Shown here piece after piece: positions 57,114 to 64,000 of a DNA stretch of 64,000 nt. The notes beneath the pieces are model-generated. The model saw nothing but the letters and a program-made list of their open reading frames with translations. It was not told the DNA's origin and searched no databases. Source of the stretch: an uncultured Prevotellaceae bacterium (GTDB lineage: Bacteria > Bacteroidota > Bacteroidia > Bacteroidales > Bacteroidaceae); contig CADCIB010000002.1 in NCBI GenBank assembly GCA_902801375.1, positions 124,001-188,000 of the forward strand, given 5' to 3'. Positions within the stretch are counted from its first letter, which is position 1. Every line of letters begins with the position of its first letter. The translations under genes were made by a program, and so were the position numbers.

Positions 57114-58199
57114 ATGATGACACTTGACAGCCTTTATTCCTACATCATGTTGGCAGCAGCATGCTGTATGATGACCAGCGGACTGATTCTGGCCTTAGTG
57201 AAAGCGCCCGCCGACATTCGGGCGGCAAAGTATCGTGTGGCCAAGCATACACTCGCCATTGCCGTGTTTGTGATTGGTGTGTTGAATATTGCGCAGATTG
57301 TTTTCGACAGTCGCGGCAGTATCAGTTTTCTCGGTCCCTGCCTCGCTTTGGCGATGGGCTACATACAAGCGATGCTTTTCACGATGGCCATCATGGTGTT
57401 CATCAGCCCCGTTCAGATCACGAAGCGAAGCATACTCACCCAGGCCGCCATCATCTTGACGGTCGATATAGTGTTGTTGGGTGCTTATTTTCTCCTGCCG
57501 CTGCGGGCATTCCTCTTTGTCTACGAATTGGGCGTTGTCGCTTATCTGCTGCAGCTCGTGTTCTATACGAGGTGGTTTCTGCGTAGCCGACGGGAGTTTC
57601 TCAACCAGGTGAGTAGCTACTATGAAGAAGACGAGATTGAACGGAGCTTGCGCTGGATATTCTTTCTTTTTTGGGCAGCTTTGGCAGTAGGCGTGTTTTC
57701 GCTGGTCATGATGCTGAACAACCGCATTGCCGACCTCTGTCTCACGGTGGCATTGAGCGGCTTCTGCGCCTTGTTTGCAGCTTGTTTCATCAACTACGGT
57801 CTGAGTGCACCCGTCATCCTGCCTGCCATCTATCAGGAGGCACCGACCGAAGAGAGGGCGGAAGAGCAGAATGAGGAAGGCACGAGCAAACTGGAGCAGT
57901 GGATTAGGAACAAAGGCTATCTGAACAACGAGACGGCCATTGTTGAGATAGCCAGACAGTCGGACCTGACGGTGGAGCAGTTTCATCGCTATTTCCGTGA
58001 TGTGGTGGGCGAGGATTTCCGCACGTGGCGCCTGCGCCGTCGCATCGATGAAGCTAAGCTACTCATGACCGAGCAGCCCGAACTGCCGATCATTCAGATT
58101 GTGAAGATGATTGGTTTCAACGACCGCAGTTTCTTCTACAAGCAGTTTTTGCGCTTCACGGGCGAGTCGGTGTTGGAATATCGCAGAAGATTGAAGTAG
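57114..58199 (+). CDS. Polytopic membrane protein with C-terminal AraC DNA-binding domain
   Basis: 361 aa from ATG 57114. About six to seven hydrophobic segments in residues 1-230 (AIAVFVIGVLNIAQIVF, ALAMGYIQAMLFTMAIMVFI, AAIILTVDIVLLGAYFL, WIFFLFWAALAVGVFSLVMML), then a soluble linker and an AraC pair of helix-turn-helices near 270-361 (IARQSDLTVEQFHRYFRDVVGEDF, IVKMIGFNDRSFFYKQFLRFTGES). A membrane-bound one-component regulator; signal unknown. The GTG at 57090 would put the start before the promoter and is rejected. Similar proteins occur in Bacteroidota without assigned function. Confidence 0.82.
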   Translation: MMTLDSLYSYIMLAAACCMMTSGLILALVKAPADIRAAKYRVAKHTLAIAVFVIGVLNIAQIVFDSRGSISFLGPCLALAMGYIQAMLFTMAIMVFISPVQITKRSILTQAAIILTVDIVLLGAYFLLPLRAFLFVYELGVVAYLLQLVFYTRWFLRSRREFLNQVSSYYEEDEIERSLRWIFFLFWAALAVGVFSLVMMLNNRIADLCLTVALSGFCALFAACFINYGLSAPVILPAIYQEAPTEERAEEQNEEGTSKLEQWIRNKGYLNNETAIVEIARQSDLTVEQFHRYFRDVVGEDFRTWRLRRRIDEAKLLMTEQPELPIIQIVKMIGFNDRSFFYKQFLRFTGESVLEYRRRLK

Positions 58200-58220
58200 G
58201 CAATTTTTCTTCTCTGATGT

Positions 58221-58251
58221 TTTGTGGTTCCATATATTTTGTTTAATTTTG
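58221..58251 (+). promoter_or_regulatory. Promoter of bcp
   Basis: TTTG (58221-58224), 19-bp spacer, TAATTTTG (58244-58251), 27 bp before ATG 58279. Confidence 0.8.
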
Positions 58252-58278
58252 TACCCGATTCAAAAATATCATTTGCTT

Positions 58279-58731
58279 ATGAACATTGGAGACAAAGCGC
58301 CCGAGATACTGGGCAGAGACGAGAATGGAAAGGAGATACGCCTGAGCGACTTCCGCGGAAAGAAGCTGGTGCTGTATTTCTATCCGAAGGACAACACGAG
58401 TGGCTGTGCCGCTGAGGCTTGTTCGCTGCGCGACAACTACAGCGAGTTGCGTCGAAAGGGCTATGCTGTGGTGGGTGTGAGTGTGCAGGACGAGAAGTCG
58501 CACAAGAAATTCATTGAGAAATACGAACTGCCTTTCCCGCTGATAGCCGACACTGAAAACCAACTGGTGGAGCAATTTGGCGTATGGGGTGAGAAAAGCA
58601 TGTACGGACGGAAATACATGGGCACATTACGCACCACATTCATCATCAATGAGGAAGGCATCATCGAAGAAATCTTCCTGCCGAAGCAGATCAAGACAAA
58701 GACGCACGGCGAGCAGATCCTGAATCGGTGA
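58279..58731 (+). CDS. bcp: Thioredoxin-dependent thiol peroxidase (Bcp-type peroxiredoxin)
   Basis: 150 aa; reduces peroxides in the cytosol. PKDNTSGCAAEACSLRDNY contains the P-x-x-x-T-x-x-C active site with peroxidatic Cys and the resolving Cys five residues later, as in E. coli Bcp. The usual Pro before Gly-Cys is Ser here. Start at ATG 58279 (MNIGDKAPEI), because a frame opening at 58222 precedes the -7 element. Single gene after its own promoter. Confidence 0.94.
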   Translation: MNIGDKAPEILGRDENGKEIRLSDFRGKKLVLYFYPKDNTSGCAAEACSLRDNYSELRRKGYAVVGVSVQDEKSHKKFIEKYELPFPLIADTENQLVEQFGVWGEKSMYGRKYMGTLRTTFIINEEGIIEEIFLPKQIKTKTHGEQILNR

Positions 58732-58799
58732 GTAGCTCGGGTCTCCTGCGAGGAGATTGTTTCACAGATTGTTTAACCCCAAAAAAGAAAGATAGTGTT

Positions 58800-59039
58800 A
58801 TGATTGGAGCAATTATTGTAGGTCTGTTGGCTGGTCTCATCGCCAGCAAACTGATGCACCGTGAAGGAACGGGCTGCGTGTGGAATTGCGTCCTGGGCAT
58901 TGTCGGCGGTTTTGTCGGCGCCTGGGTGTTCGACTTGCTCAAGATTACGTGGGGCGGTGTGGTTGGCCAGATTGGCACAGGTGTGGTTGGTGCCATCATC
59001 GTGCTCTACGTGGCTTCGCTCGTAATGGGAAAGAAATAA
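58800..59039 (+). CDS. GlsB/YeaQ/YmgE family stress-response membrane protein
   Basis: 79 aa with three hydrophobic helices: IGAIIVGLLAGLIASKLM, CVLGIVGGFVGAWVFDLL, GTGVVGAIIVLYVASLVMG. Matches the small transglycosylase-associated (YeaQ) family, linked to stress and envelope conditions. Two short cysteines (C26, C30) are unusual. It follows bcp by 68 bp and may be expressed with it; a T-rich imperfect stem (about 59043-59080) downstream may terminate both directions. Confidence 0.85.
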   Translation: MIGAIIVGLLAGLIASKLMHREGTGCVWNCVLGIVGGFVGAWVFDLLKITWGGVVGQIGTGVVGAIIVLYVASLVMGKK

Positions 59040-59090
59040 GGTGGGTTGATGGTTGATAAAAAAGTCAAACCATCATCCCCTGCCACCTAA

Positions 59091-60047
59091 TTACAGCTTG
59101 ACGGCCGAGATGTCGACGAGGTTGTTGACGATGGCGTAGATGGTCAGTCCGGCCGGTGAATGAATCTGCAGCTTGCGGGCGATGTTTCGCCGGTGAGTGA
59201 TTACGGTGTTGACGCTGATGAAGAGGTGGTCGGCAATCTCTTTGTTCGTCATTCCTTGCACGAGGCTGATGATGACGTCGCGCTCACGGTCCGAAAGCGC
59301 CTCTCCGGAGTCGGGCTTGCTATTGATCATCTTCGAGATTTTCACGCTGACATCATTCTGTCGCAACTGCTGTTCCTTCTGTCGGATGGCGGGCATGAAG
59401 ATGTGGTCCTCCACCTCAGCGTGGGCGCCGAGCCACTCCTCGTTTTTGTAGAGGTCGTAGAGCACGGAGGTGAGCTTGTTGTTGCGCTGGGCGTCAGAGG
59501 GCAGGTATTTGATGATAATCTGCTTGAGCTCGCGAAGTCGTTGCGTGATTTGCCCGTGGTGTTTCGAGAAAGTCTCGGCATCGGTGCCGTCTTGCAGCTC
59601 ATTGTTCATGAGCCGTTCCACATAGGGGAAGAGGTGCTGCTCCTCGTAGCGCATGTGGCCTCGTATCTCGCGGGCGTAGTCGTCGTAGAGTTTCGTGATG
59701 AGTCTTGCCAGGTTATCCTTCTCGTCGAGTGCATCGAGCAGTTCTTTCCGGATGGTGGGCAGTTGGAAATCGAGGAAGTAGTCGTGCGATGCTTTCAGGT
59801 AGTGGAGCAGGGTAGGGATGGACATGCGTTGGCTGTCGTCGTGATTGCGGTAGCCGTTGATGGAGAAATTGACGATGGCCAAGAATGTATAGGTGTCAAC
59901 GCCTTGATCCTTACACACTTCGCTGACGGTCTTGTCGCCGAACCCGAGGTTAATGCCGAAACGTCCCAGGCTGTCGAGCAGGCTATAGTTGTCGGCGATG
60001 AGGCTGATCATTTTGTCGTCGGCCTCATACATCTTCTGGTTTTTCAT
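59091..60047 (-). CDS. Hemerythrin-like domain fused to LuxR-type DNA-binding domain
   Basis: 318 aa. Residues about 15-62 (NYSLLDSLGRFGINLGFGDKTVSEVCKDQGV) resemble the ScdA/YtfE N-terminal domain. Residues about 80-235 are a four-helix hemerythrin-like bundle with H/E pairs for a di-iron centre (ASHDYF, HMRYEEQHLFPYVE, HHGQIT, HAEVEDHIFMPA). Residues about 250-313 are a LuxR helix-turn-helix (LSDRERDVIISLVQGMTNKEIADHLFISVNTVITHRRNIARKL). The N-terminal domain has GFG where repair-of-iron-centre proteins have Cys-Cys-Gly. Reads as a one-component sensor of oxygen or nitric oxide, by analogy to YtfE; target genes unknown. Confidence 0.85.
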   Translation of the reverse strand: MKNQKMYEADDKMISLIADNYSLLDSLGRFGINLGFGDKTVSEVCKDQGVDTYTFLAIVNFSINGYRNHDDSQRMSIPTLLHYLKASHDYFLDFQLPTIRKELLDALDEKDNLARLITKLYDDYAREIRGHMRYEEQHLFPYVERLMNNELQDGTDAETFSKHHGQITQRLRELKQIIIKYLPSDAQRNNKLTSVLYDLYKNEEWLGAHAEVEDHIFMPAIRQKEQQLRQNDVSVKISKMINSKPDSGEALSDRERDVIISLVQGMTNKEIADHLFISVNTVITHRRNIARKLQIHSPAGLTIYAIVNNLVDISAVKL

Positions 60048-60107
60048 TTTGCTCTTCCTTTTTTTCTAAGTATGTGAATCGCCCTCACGCGCTGCTGAGG
60101 TTTGATT

Positions 60108-60145
60108 AAAAGGAAGGGACGCGCTGATTGGTTCAGTCGCGTCCC
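60108..60145 (-). terminator. Terminator after rny
   Basis: GGGACGCG (60116-60123) pairs with CGCGTCCC (60138-60145), and the minus strand continues TTCCTTTTAAT. Confidence 0.75.
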
Positions 60146-60162
60146 CTCGTGATGTGTTCCGT

Positions 60163-61698
60163 TTATTTGGCGTAGGCCACGCTTCTGGTCTCGCGGATGA
60201 CGGTGATCTTCACCTGTCCAGGATAGGTCATCTCGTTCTGAATCTTGGTGGCTATCTCGCCGCTGAGTGCCTCGGTGTCCTTGTCGTCCATCTTGTCGGC
60301 TCCCACGATGACGCGCAGCTCACGACCGGCCTGAATGGCGTAGGTCTTGGTGACGCCGGGATAGCTCATGGCGATGGCCTCCAGGTCGTTGAGGCGCTTG
60401 ATGTAGGCCTCTACGATTTCGCGGCGTGCTCCGGGACGTGCACCCGAGATGGCGTCGCAAATCTGCACGATGGGTGCCAGCAGCGTCTGCATTTCTATTT
60501 CGTCGTGGTGAGCGCCGATGGCGTTGCAGATGTCGGGTTTTTCCTTGAATTTCTCGGCAATCTTGGCTCCGTAGAGGGCGTGAGGCATTTCCGTCTCCTC
60601 GTCGGGCACTTTACCGATGTCGTGGAGCAGGCCAGCGCGCTTGGCTTTCTTGGGGTTGAGACCCAGTTCCGAAGCCATCACGGCGCAGAGGTTGGCCGTT
60701 TCGCGTGCATGCTGCAGCAGGTTCTGGCCATAGCTGGAGCGATATTTCATCTTACCGATGATGCGGATGAGCTCGGGGTGCAGGCCATGAATACCGAGGT
60801 CGATGGTGGTGCGTTTACCCGTCTCGATGATCTCGTTTTCAAGCTGTTTCTTCACTTTGGCCACCACTTCTTCGATGCGTGCGGGGTGAATGCGTCCGTC
60901 GGCTACGAGCTGGTGCAGGGCCAGTCGGCACACTTCACGGCGGATGGGGTCGAAGGCTGAGATGACGATAGCCTCGGGTGTGTCGTCTACCACGATTTCC
61001 ACGCCGGCAGCCGCTTCGAGAGCACGGATGTTGCGGCCCTCACGTCCGATGATGCGTCCCTTCACCTCGTCGTTGTCGATATGGAACACGCTGACGGAGT
61101 TCTCGATGGCCGTTTCTGTGGCTACGCGCTGGATGGTCTGAATGACAATCTTCTTAGCCTGAGCGTTTGCGTTGAGCTTGGCCTCGTCCATGATTTCGTT
61201 GATGTAGCTGGCGGCGTCTGTGCGGGCCTCGTCCTTGAGGCTTTCCACGAGTCGAGTCTTTGCCTCTTCGGCGCTGAGTCCGGAGAGCTCTTCGAGCTTT
61301 TCGCGCTCCTTCTGTTGCATCTGTGTGAGCTCTTCCTGGCGTGTCTGGAGCACGCGCTTCTCGTTGTCGACGCGTGTCTGCATCTGCTCCACCTCCTGTT
61401 TGCGGCGGTTCACCTCGTCCTGGCGTTGGTTGAGGCTGAGCTCGCGTTGCTTCAGTCGGTTCTCGCTCTGCTGGATTTTCTGGTTGCGCTGTTGCACTTC
61501 TTTCTCCAGCTCAGCTTTTTTGTTGAGGAACTTCTCTTTTACTTCAAGGAGTTTCTTTTCTTTGATTACTTCGGCTTCCTTATTGGCAGTTTCAATGAGT
61601 TCGTTGAACTTGCCGGTAGCCACATACCTGAAAATCAGATATCCACAAATGGCCCCGACGATGAGTCCGGCCACTGCAGCGATGATGGTTACGATCAT
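60163..61698 (-). CDS. rny: Ribonuclease Y
   Basis: 511 aa endoribonuclease that starts mRNA decay at the membrane. An N-terminal transmembrane helix ([23 protein letters not shown]) leads to a long coiled coil (about 30-180; [20 protein letters not shown]). A KH domain ([17 protein letters not shown]) and an HD domain ([15 protein letters not shown]) with APHDEIEMQ-type ligands follow. Full length for the family. Downstream of zapA by 61 bp, a neighbour pair also seen in other Bacteroidota. Confidence 0.96.
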   Translation of the reverse strand: MIVTIIAAVAGLIVGAICGYLIFRYVATGKFNELIETANKEAEVIKEKKLLEVKEKFLNKKAELEKEVQQRNQKIQQSENRLKQRELSLNQRQDEVNRRKQEVEQMQTRVDNEKRVLQTRQEELTQMQQKEREKLEELSGLSAEEAKTRLVESLKDEARTDAASYINEIMDEAKLNANAQAKKIVIQTIQRVATETAIENSVSVFHIDNDEVKGRIIGREGRNIRALEAAAGVEIVVDDTPEAIVISAFDPIRREVCRLALHQLVADGRIHPARIEEVVAKVKKQLENEIIETGKRTTIDLGIHGLHPELIRIIGKMKYRSSYGQNLLQHARETANLCAVMASELGLNPKKAKRAGLLHDIGKVPDEETEMPHALYGAKIAEKFKEKPDICNAIGAHHDEIEMQTLLAPIVQICDAISGARPGARREIVEAYIKRLNDLEAIAMSYPGVTKTYAIQAGRELRVIVGADKMDDKDTEALSGEIATKIQNEMTYPGQVKITVIRETRSVAYAK

Positions 61699-61759
61699 TG
61701 TTTTTTTTTAGGTGTTTTGATGTTAATATTCTCTTTTAATAGTCAATCAAAGTGTACTA

Positions 61760-62056
61760 CTACAACGCCTCTTCAATTTCCAGAGTCAGTTTTTCGAGAA
61801 TATCATTGATGGCACTGGTGTCGTTGGCATCTTTGTTTTTCTGATACCTCAGTGCTATGTCGATCATTGCCATATAGAGTACTTCCTTCTCGCTTTTGCG
61901 GCCTTTGTACAGGTCGGCATAGGTGTTGACGCGGCTGGTGATCAGCTTGGCGGCCTCGCGATAGAAGAACTCGTCTTCGCGCTTGATTCTGACGGAGATG
62001 TCGGAATCGTAGACGTGCAATTTAATATTTAAAATATCGTTCTCTACTGCCATCAC
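61760..62056 (-). CDS. zapA: Cell division protein ZapA
   Basis: 98 aa. DILNIKLHVYDSDISVRIKREDEFFYREAAKLITSRVNTY matches the ZapA/FtsZ-stabilising family, followed by a C-terminal helix for dimerisation. Binds and bundles FtsZ filaments. It begins 6 bp after the previous coiled-coil gene and precedes rny. Confidence 0.9.
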   Translation of the reverse strand: MMAVENDILNIKLHVYDSDISVRIKREDEFFYREAAKLITSRVNTYADLYKGRKSEKEVLYMAMIDIALRYQKNKDANDTSAINDILEKLTLEIEEAL

Positions 62057-62062
62057 TCTGTT

Positions 62063-62356
62063 TTATTGTTCGCTCAAGAGCGTGATACATTTGTTCACTT
62101 CCCGGATGAGGGATGCGATGCGCTTTTTCGAGGCTTCGATGTCTCCGTCGCTGACTTCAATCATCTTGGCCATCTTGAGGCTATGGTAGTCGTCCTGTGC
62201 TTGTTGCAACTGCTGCCTGAGCTGTTCGATGTCCTTCTCGCGGGCATCGACCATCGCGTACAGCTCTTCGTTCTCCTTCTTCACGGCTTTGTATTGGAGA
62301 ATGAGCTGCCTCATGCGTGTGGTGAAGAGCTTCAGTTTGTCGTTGCTTTCATTCAT
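62063..62356 (-). CDS. Short coiled-coil protein upstream of zapA
   Basis: 97 aa, almost wholly helical with heptad pattern (LKLFTTRMRQLILQYKAVKKENEELYAMVDAREKDIEQLRQQLQQAQ). Similar in size and style to ZapB-like proteins and found next to zapA, so a division role is likely but unproven. Own promoter just upstream. Confidence 0.75.
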   Translation of the reverse strand: MNESNDKLKLFTTRMRQLILQYKAVKKENEELYAMVDAREKDIEQLRQQLQQAQDDYHSLKMAKMIEVSDGDIEASKKRIASLIREVNKCITLLSEQ

Positions 62357-62374
62357 ACAGAACTAATTTTGGGG

Positions 62375-62406
62375 CAAAGTTAAACAAATAATCCGAATCT
62401 GCCAAA
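62375..62406 (-). promoter_or_regulatory. Promoter of the coiled-coil-zapA-rny run
   Basis: TAACTTTG (62375-62382, minus strand), 20-bp spacer, TTTG (62403-62406); 18 bp before the start codon. Confidence 0.8.
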
Positions 62407-62472
62407 AAATATCCAACGAAATTTCGTAATTTTAAGCAAATTAATTATTTACTCCCCTTGTTGTAACAAAAA

Positions 62473-63090
62473 CTAAGCCTGCTCGGCGGGTTTCTTTTCC
62501 TTCTTCGCCAGCATCACTACCTGGTAGACGAAGTCGGTCACCCACTTCTGCGAGAAGCCCAGTCGGTGGTTGTAGGTGCGCACGGCCGAAACGGTCTTGA
62601 GCACGCCGGCGTCGGTGAAGTCGTTCTTGTTGAAAATGTCGTCCACATGCTTCTCCGTCATCGTGTAGAGGGCTTTCTTGAAGAACGACGGCAGGCGCAA
62701 CTTGAACTTCATGAGGTTGCCCGTGAGCATCATCAGGTCTTGCGTGAAGTTCTGGAATTGCACGAGATAGATCTGCACATCCTGCATCTTGCGGCAGTTT
62801 TTGCGCACGCTGGCGTCGATCTCCTTGAAGAACGACTCTTCGGTGCCGTAGATTTCGTTCATCATCTTTCGGCAATGCTTCTTCTCGCCGACGCCCAGCT
62901 TGTTGTTGACGGTAGGCACGCGGAGCGTGGTCTTGAACATGCGCAGGTCGGGCAGGGCTGCCAGGTTGGTGATGCCTGCGTTCTCGGCGATGGCTGCCTG
63001 GAAATACACGCGCACCAGCGTCATGTAGTCTTCCATACCGCCACGTTTTTCTGTATCCTTTTTTCCGAATATCTTACTGAATATACCCAT
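62473..63090 (-). CDS. Conserved hypothetical soluble protein
   Basis: 205 aa, start MGIFSKIFGKKDTEKRGGMEDYMTLVRVYFQ. Helical, Lys-rich, no signal or membrane segment, no recognisable motif apart from a possible amphipathic GIFSKIFGKK start that could touch the membrane. Seen in this style across Prevotellaceae as a hypothetical. Single gene with its own promoter, between zapA's promoter region and a divergent polysaccharide gene. Confidence 0.75.
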   Translation of the reverse strand: MGIFSKIFGKKDTEKRGGMEDYMTLVRVYFQAAIAENAGITNLAALPDLRMFKTTLRVPTVNNKLGVGEKKHCRKMMNEIYGTEESFFKEIDASVRKNCRKMQDVQIYLVQFQNFTQDLMMLTGNLMKFKLRLPSFFKKALYTMTEKHVDDIFNKNDFTDAGVLKTVSAVRTYNHRLGFSQKWVTDFVYQVVMLAKKEKKPAEQA

Positions 63091-63119
63091 GTTGTTGATT
63101 TATATTTGGTTTGAGTGTG

Positions 63120-63150
63120 CAAAGGTACTGCGAAAAAAACAAAATGCAAA
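63120..63150 (-). promoter_or_regulatory. Promoter of the 205-aa hypothetical gene
   Basis: TACCTTTG (63120-63127, minus strand), 19-bp spacer, TTTG (63147-63150). Confidence 0.8.
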
Positions 63151-63232
63151 ATAAAATTGGCAAAAATCGAAATAAATCAGCCTACATCGTTAAAATAAAC
63201 AAAAGAATAAGGTCTAATCGAAAATAATATCG

Positions 63233-63240
63233 TACCTTTG
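63233..63240 (+). promoter_or_regulatory. Promoter -7 element of the chain-length gene
   Basis: TACCTTTG, 57 bp before ATG 63298; divergent from the hypothetical gene. -33 element unclear. Confidence 0.65.
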
Positions 63241-63297
63241 CAGCTCGATAGCAATACATATATATAATAAGGAATAAAAAAAGAACAAAATAAAAAC

Positions 63298-64000
63298 ATG
63301 ATCAACGAACAGACCTTACAAATCGACCAGGAAGAGCAGGAAGAACGCTCATCCCTCAATTTCTCAGTCATCTACAGAACGCTCATCCTGTACTGGAAGT
63401 GGTTCTTGCTGTCCATTATCATCTGTCTCGGTGCTGCCTTCCTCTATCTCCGATACACCAAGCCGGTCTACAACACGGTGACCAAAGTGCTCATCAAGGA
63501 AGACAACGGTTCGAGCCGGCGTGGCAAGCGACTGGAAAACATGGCCAACCTGGGCATGATCAACGAGTCGTACGGTATTGAGAACGAGCAGGAAATCATC
63601 GCCTCCCGGGGCATCGCCACTCAGGCCGTGCGCGACTTGAAACTCTACGTGGAGTACGGGCTGAAAGGACGTATCACCACATCGTTGCTCTACAGGACAC
63701 AGCCCATCAACGTCGATATGGACCCGTCGCACCTGGAGAAGCTCAACTCCACCATCGAGTTGCAGATCAAGCGCGAAGGCCCCAACTACCACATCACCGG
63801 TCTCTACTACGTGCCCCTCGACGAGCTGACCAACTCCGGTCCGTTCGCCATCGACCGAACCGTGAACAAGCTTCCGGTGACCATCCGCACGAAGGCCGGC
63901 TACATCACCTTCACTCCCAACGGCAAGATCCTGGAAGACGGACAGACGCTCCTCGTGAGCATCAAGTCGCCCCGCATTGCAGGCTACAGCTACGTGAAGA
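63298..64000 (+). CDS. Wzz/BY-kinase-type polysaccharide chain-length or export protein, N-terminal part
   Basis: First 234 residues only; the gene runs past the window. One membrane segment (about 34-52; WFLLSIIICLGAAFLYLRY) after a polar start, then SKPVYNTVTKVLIKEDNGSS-like beta region and IENEQEIIASRGIATQAVRDLKLYV, all typical of Wzz-domain proteins. Family members set capsule or exopolysaccharide chain length, and in Bacteroidota often carry a C-terminal tyrosine kinase that cannot be seen here. Its promoter suggests the start of a polysaccharide operon to the right. Confidence 0.85.
   Translation, partial: MINEQTLQIDQEEQEERSSLNFSVIYRTLILYWKWFLLSIIICLGAAFLYLRYTKPVYNTVTKVLIKEDNGSSRRGKRLENMANLGMINESYGIENEQEIIASRGIATQAVRDLKLYVEYGLKGRITTSLLYRTQPINVDMDPSHLEKLNSTIELQIKREGPNYHITGLYYVPLDELTNSGPFAIDRTVNKLPVTIRTKAGYITFTPNGKILEDGQTLLVSIKSPRIAGYSYVK

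Noticed and set aside
58222-58278. Longer N-terminus for Bcp
   Set aside because: It would start upstream of the -7 element and add residues not found in the family.

Overview
The window looks like a Bacteroidota chromosome, most likely Prevotella or a close Prevotellaceae relative. The grounds are repeated TAnnTTTG -7 promoter elements (several with TTTG about 19-20 bp upstream), a SusC/SusD polysaccharide-utilisation locus, secreted proteins with a Prevotella-style sorting tail (YDLQGRR...KGIYIVNGKK), GT3-type glycogen synthase, and no reliance on Shine-Dalgarno sequences. Assignment to genus is inference. I see no rRNA, tRNA, insertion sequence or CRISPR array.

Layout. 1-8.6 kb: housekeeping genes (M13 peptidase cut by the window edge, ABC-F ATPase, ilvE, xseB, then cca, birA, pyrH). 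8.6-11.5 kb: secreted M16 peptidase. 11.5-12.9 kb: a gene-free stretch built from nested inverted repeats. 12.9-15.2 kb: a large secreted adhesin-like protein and a small acidic repeat protein. 15.3-19.4 kb: glycogen synthase and alpha-glucan phosphorylase. 19.7-29.5 kb: a fructan-type utilisation locus in which a membrane-anchored sugar sensor fused to an AraC domain precedes SusC, SusD, a DUF4960 surface glycan-binding protein and a GH32 fructanase. 29.5-38.7 kb: GHL10 hydrolase, CstA, small barrel protein, NadC, M23 peptidase, C69 dipeptidase and a lytic transglycosylase. 38.8-47.6 kb: membrane protein, galK-galM, a decayed secreted-protein gene, and folC-dnaJ-grpE with a second ABC-F gene. 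47.9-50.7 kb: secreted proteins, one of which carries a C-terminal region resembling the variable region of a diversity-generating retroelement (DGR), followed by a cruciform and a truncated accessory-like reading frame. 50.9-58.2 kb: endonuclease I, YpfJ-like peptidase, Dna2-like nuclease-helicase, a hairpin tandem repeat and a membrane AraC regulator. 58.3-64 kb: Bcp, a GlsB-like protein, a hemerythrin-LuxR regulator, rny-zapA and its coiled-coil partner, a hypothetical gene and the start of a polysaccharide chain-length protein.

How the parts work together. The sugar locus should bind fructan at the surface (SusD, DUF4960 protein), cut it (GH32 lipoprotein), import it (SusC) and sense it with the periplasmic domain of the regulator. 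Glycogen synthase and phosphorylase give storage and mobilisation of glucose, and galM-galK feed galactose into metabolism.

Most interesting items: the apparent orphan or decayed DGR target at 47.9-50.7 kb, the sensor-AraC regulator that lacks any histidine kinase or receiver, the hemerythrin-LuxR fusion with its usual N-terminal cysteines missing, and the roughly 960-bp inverted-repeat element at 11.7-12.7 kb.
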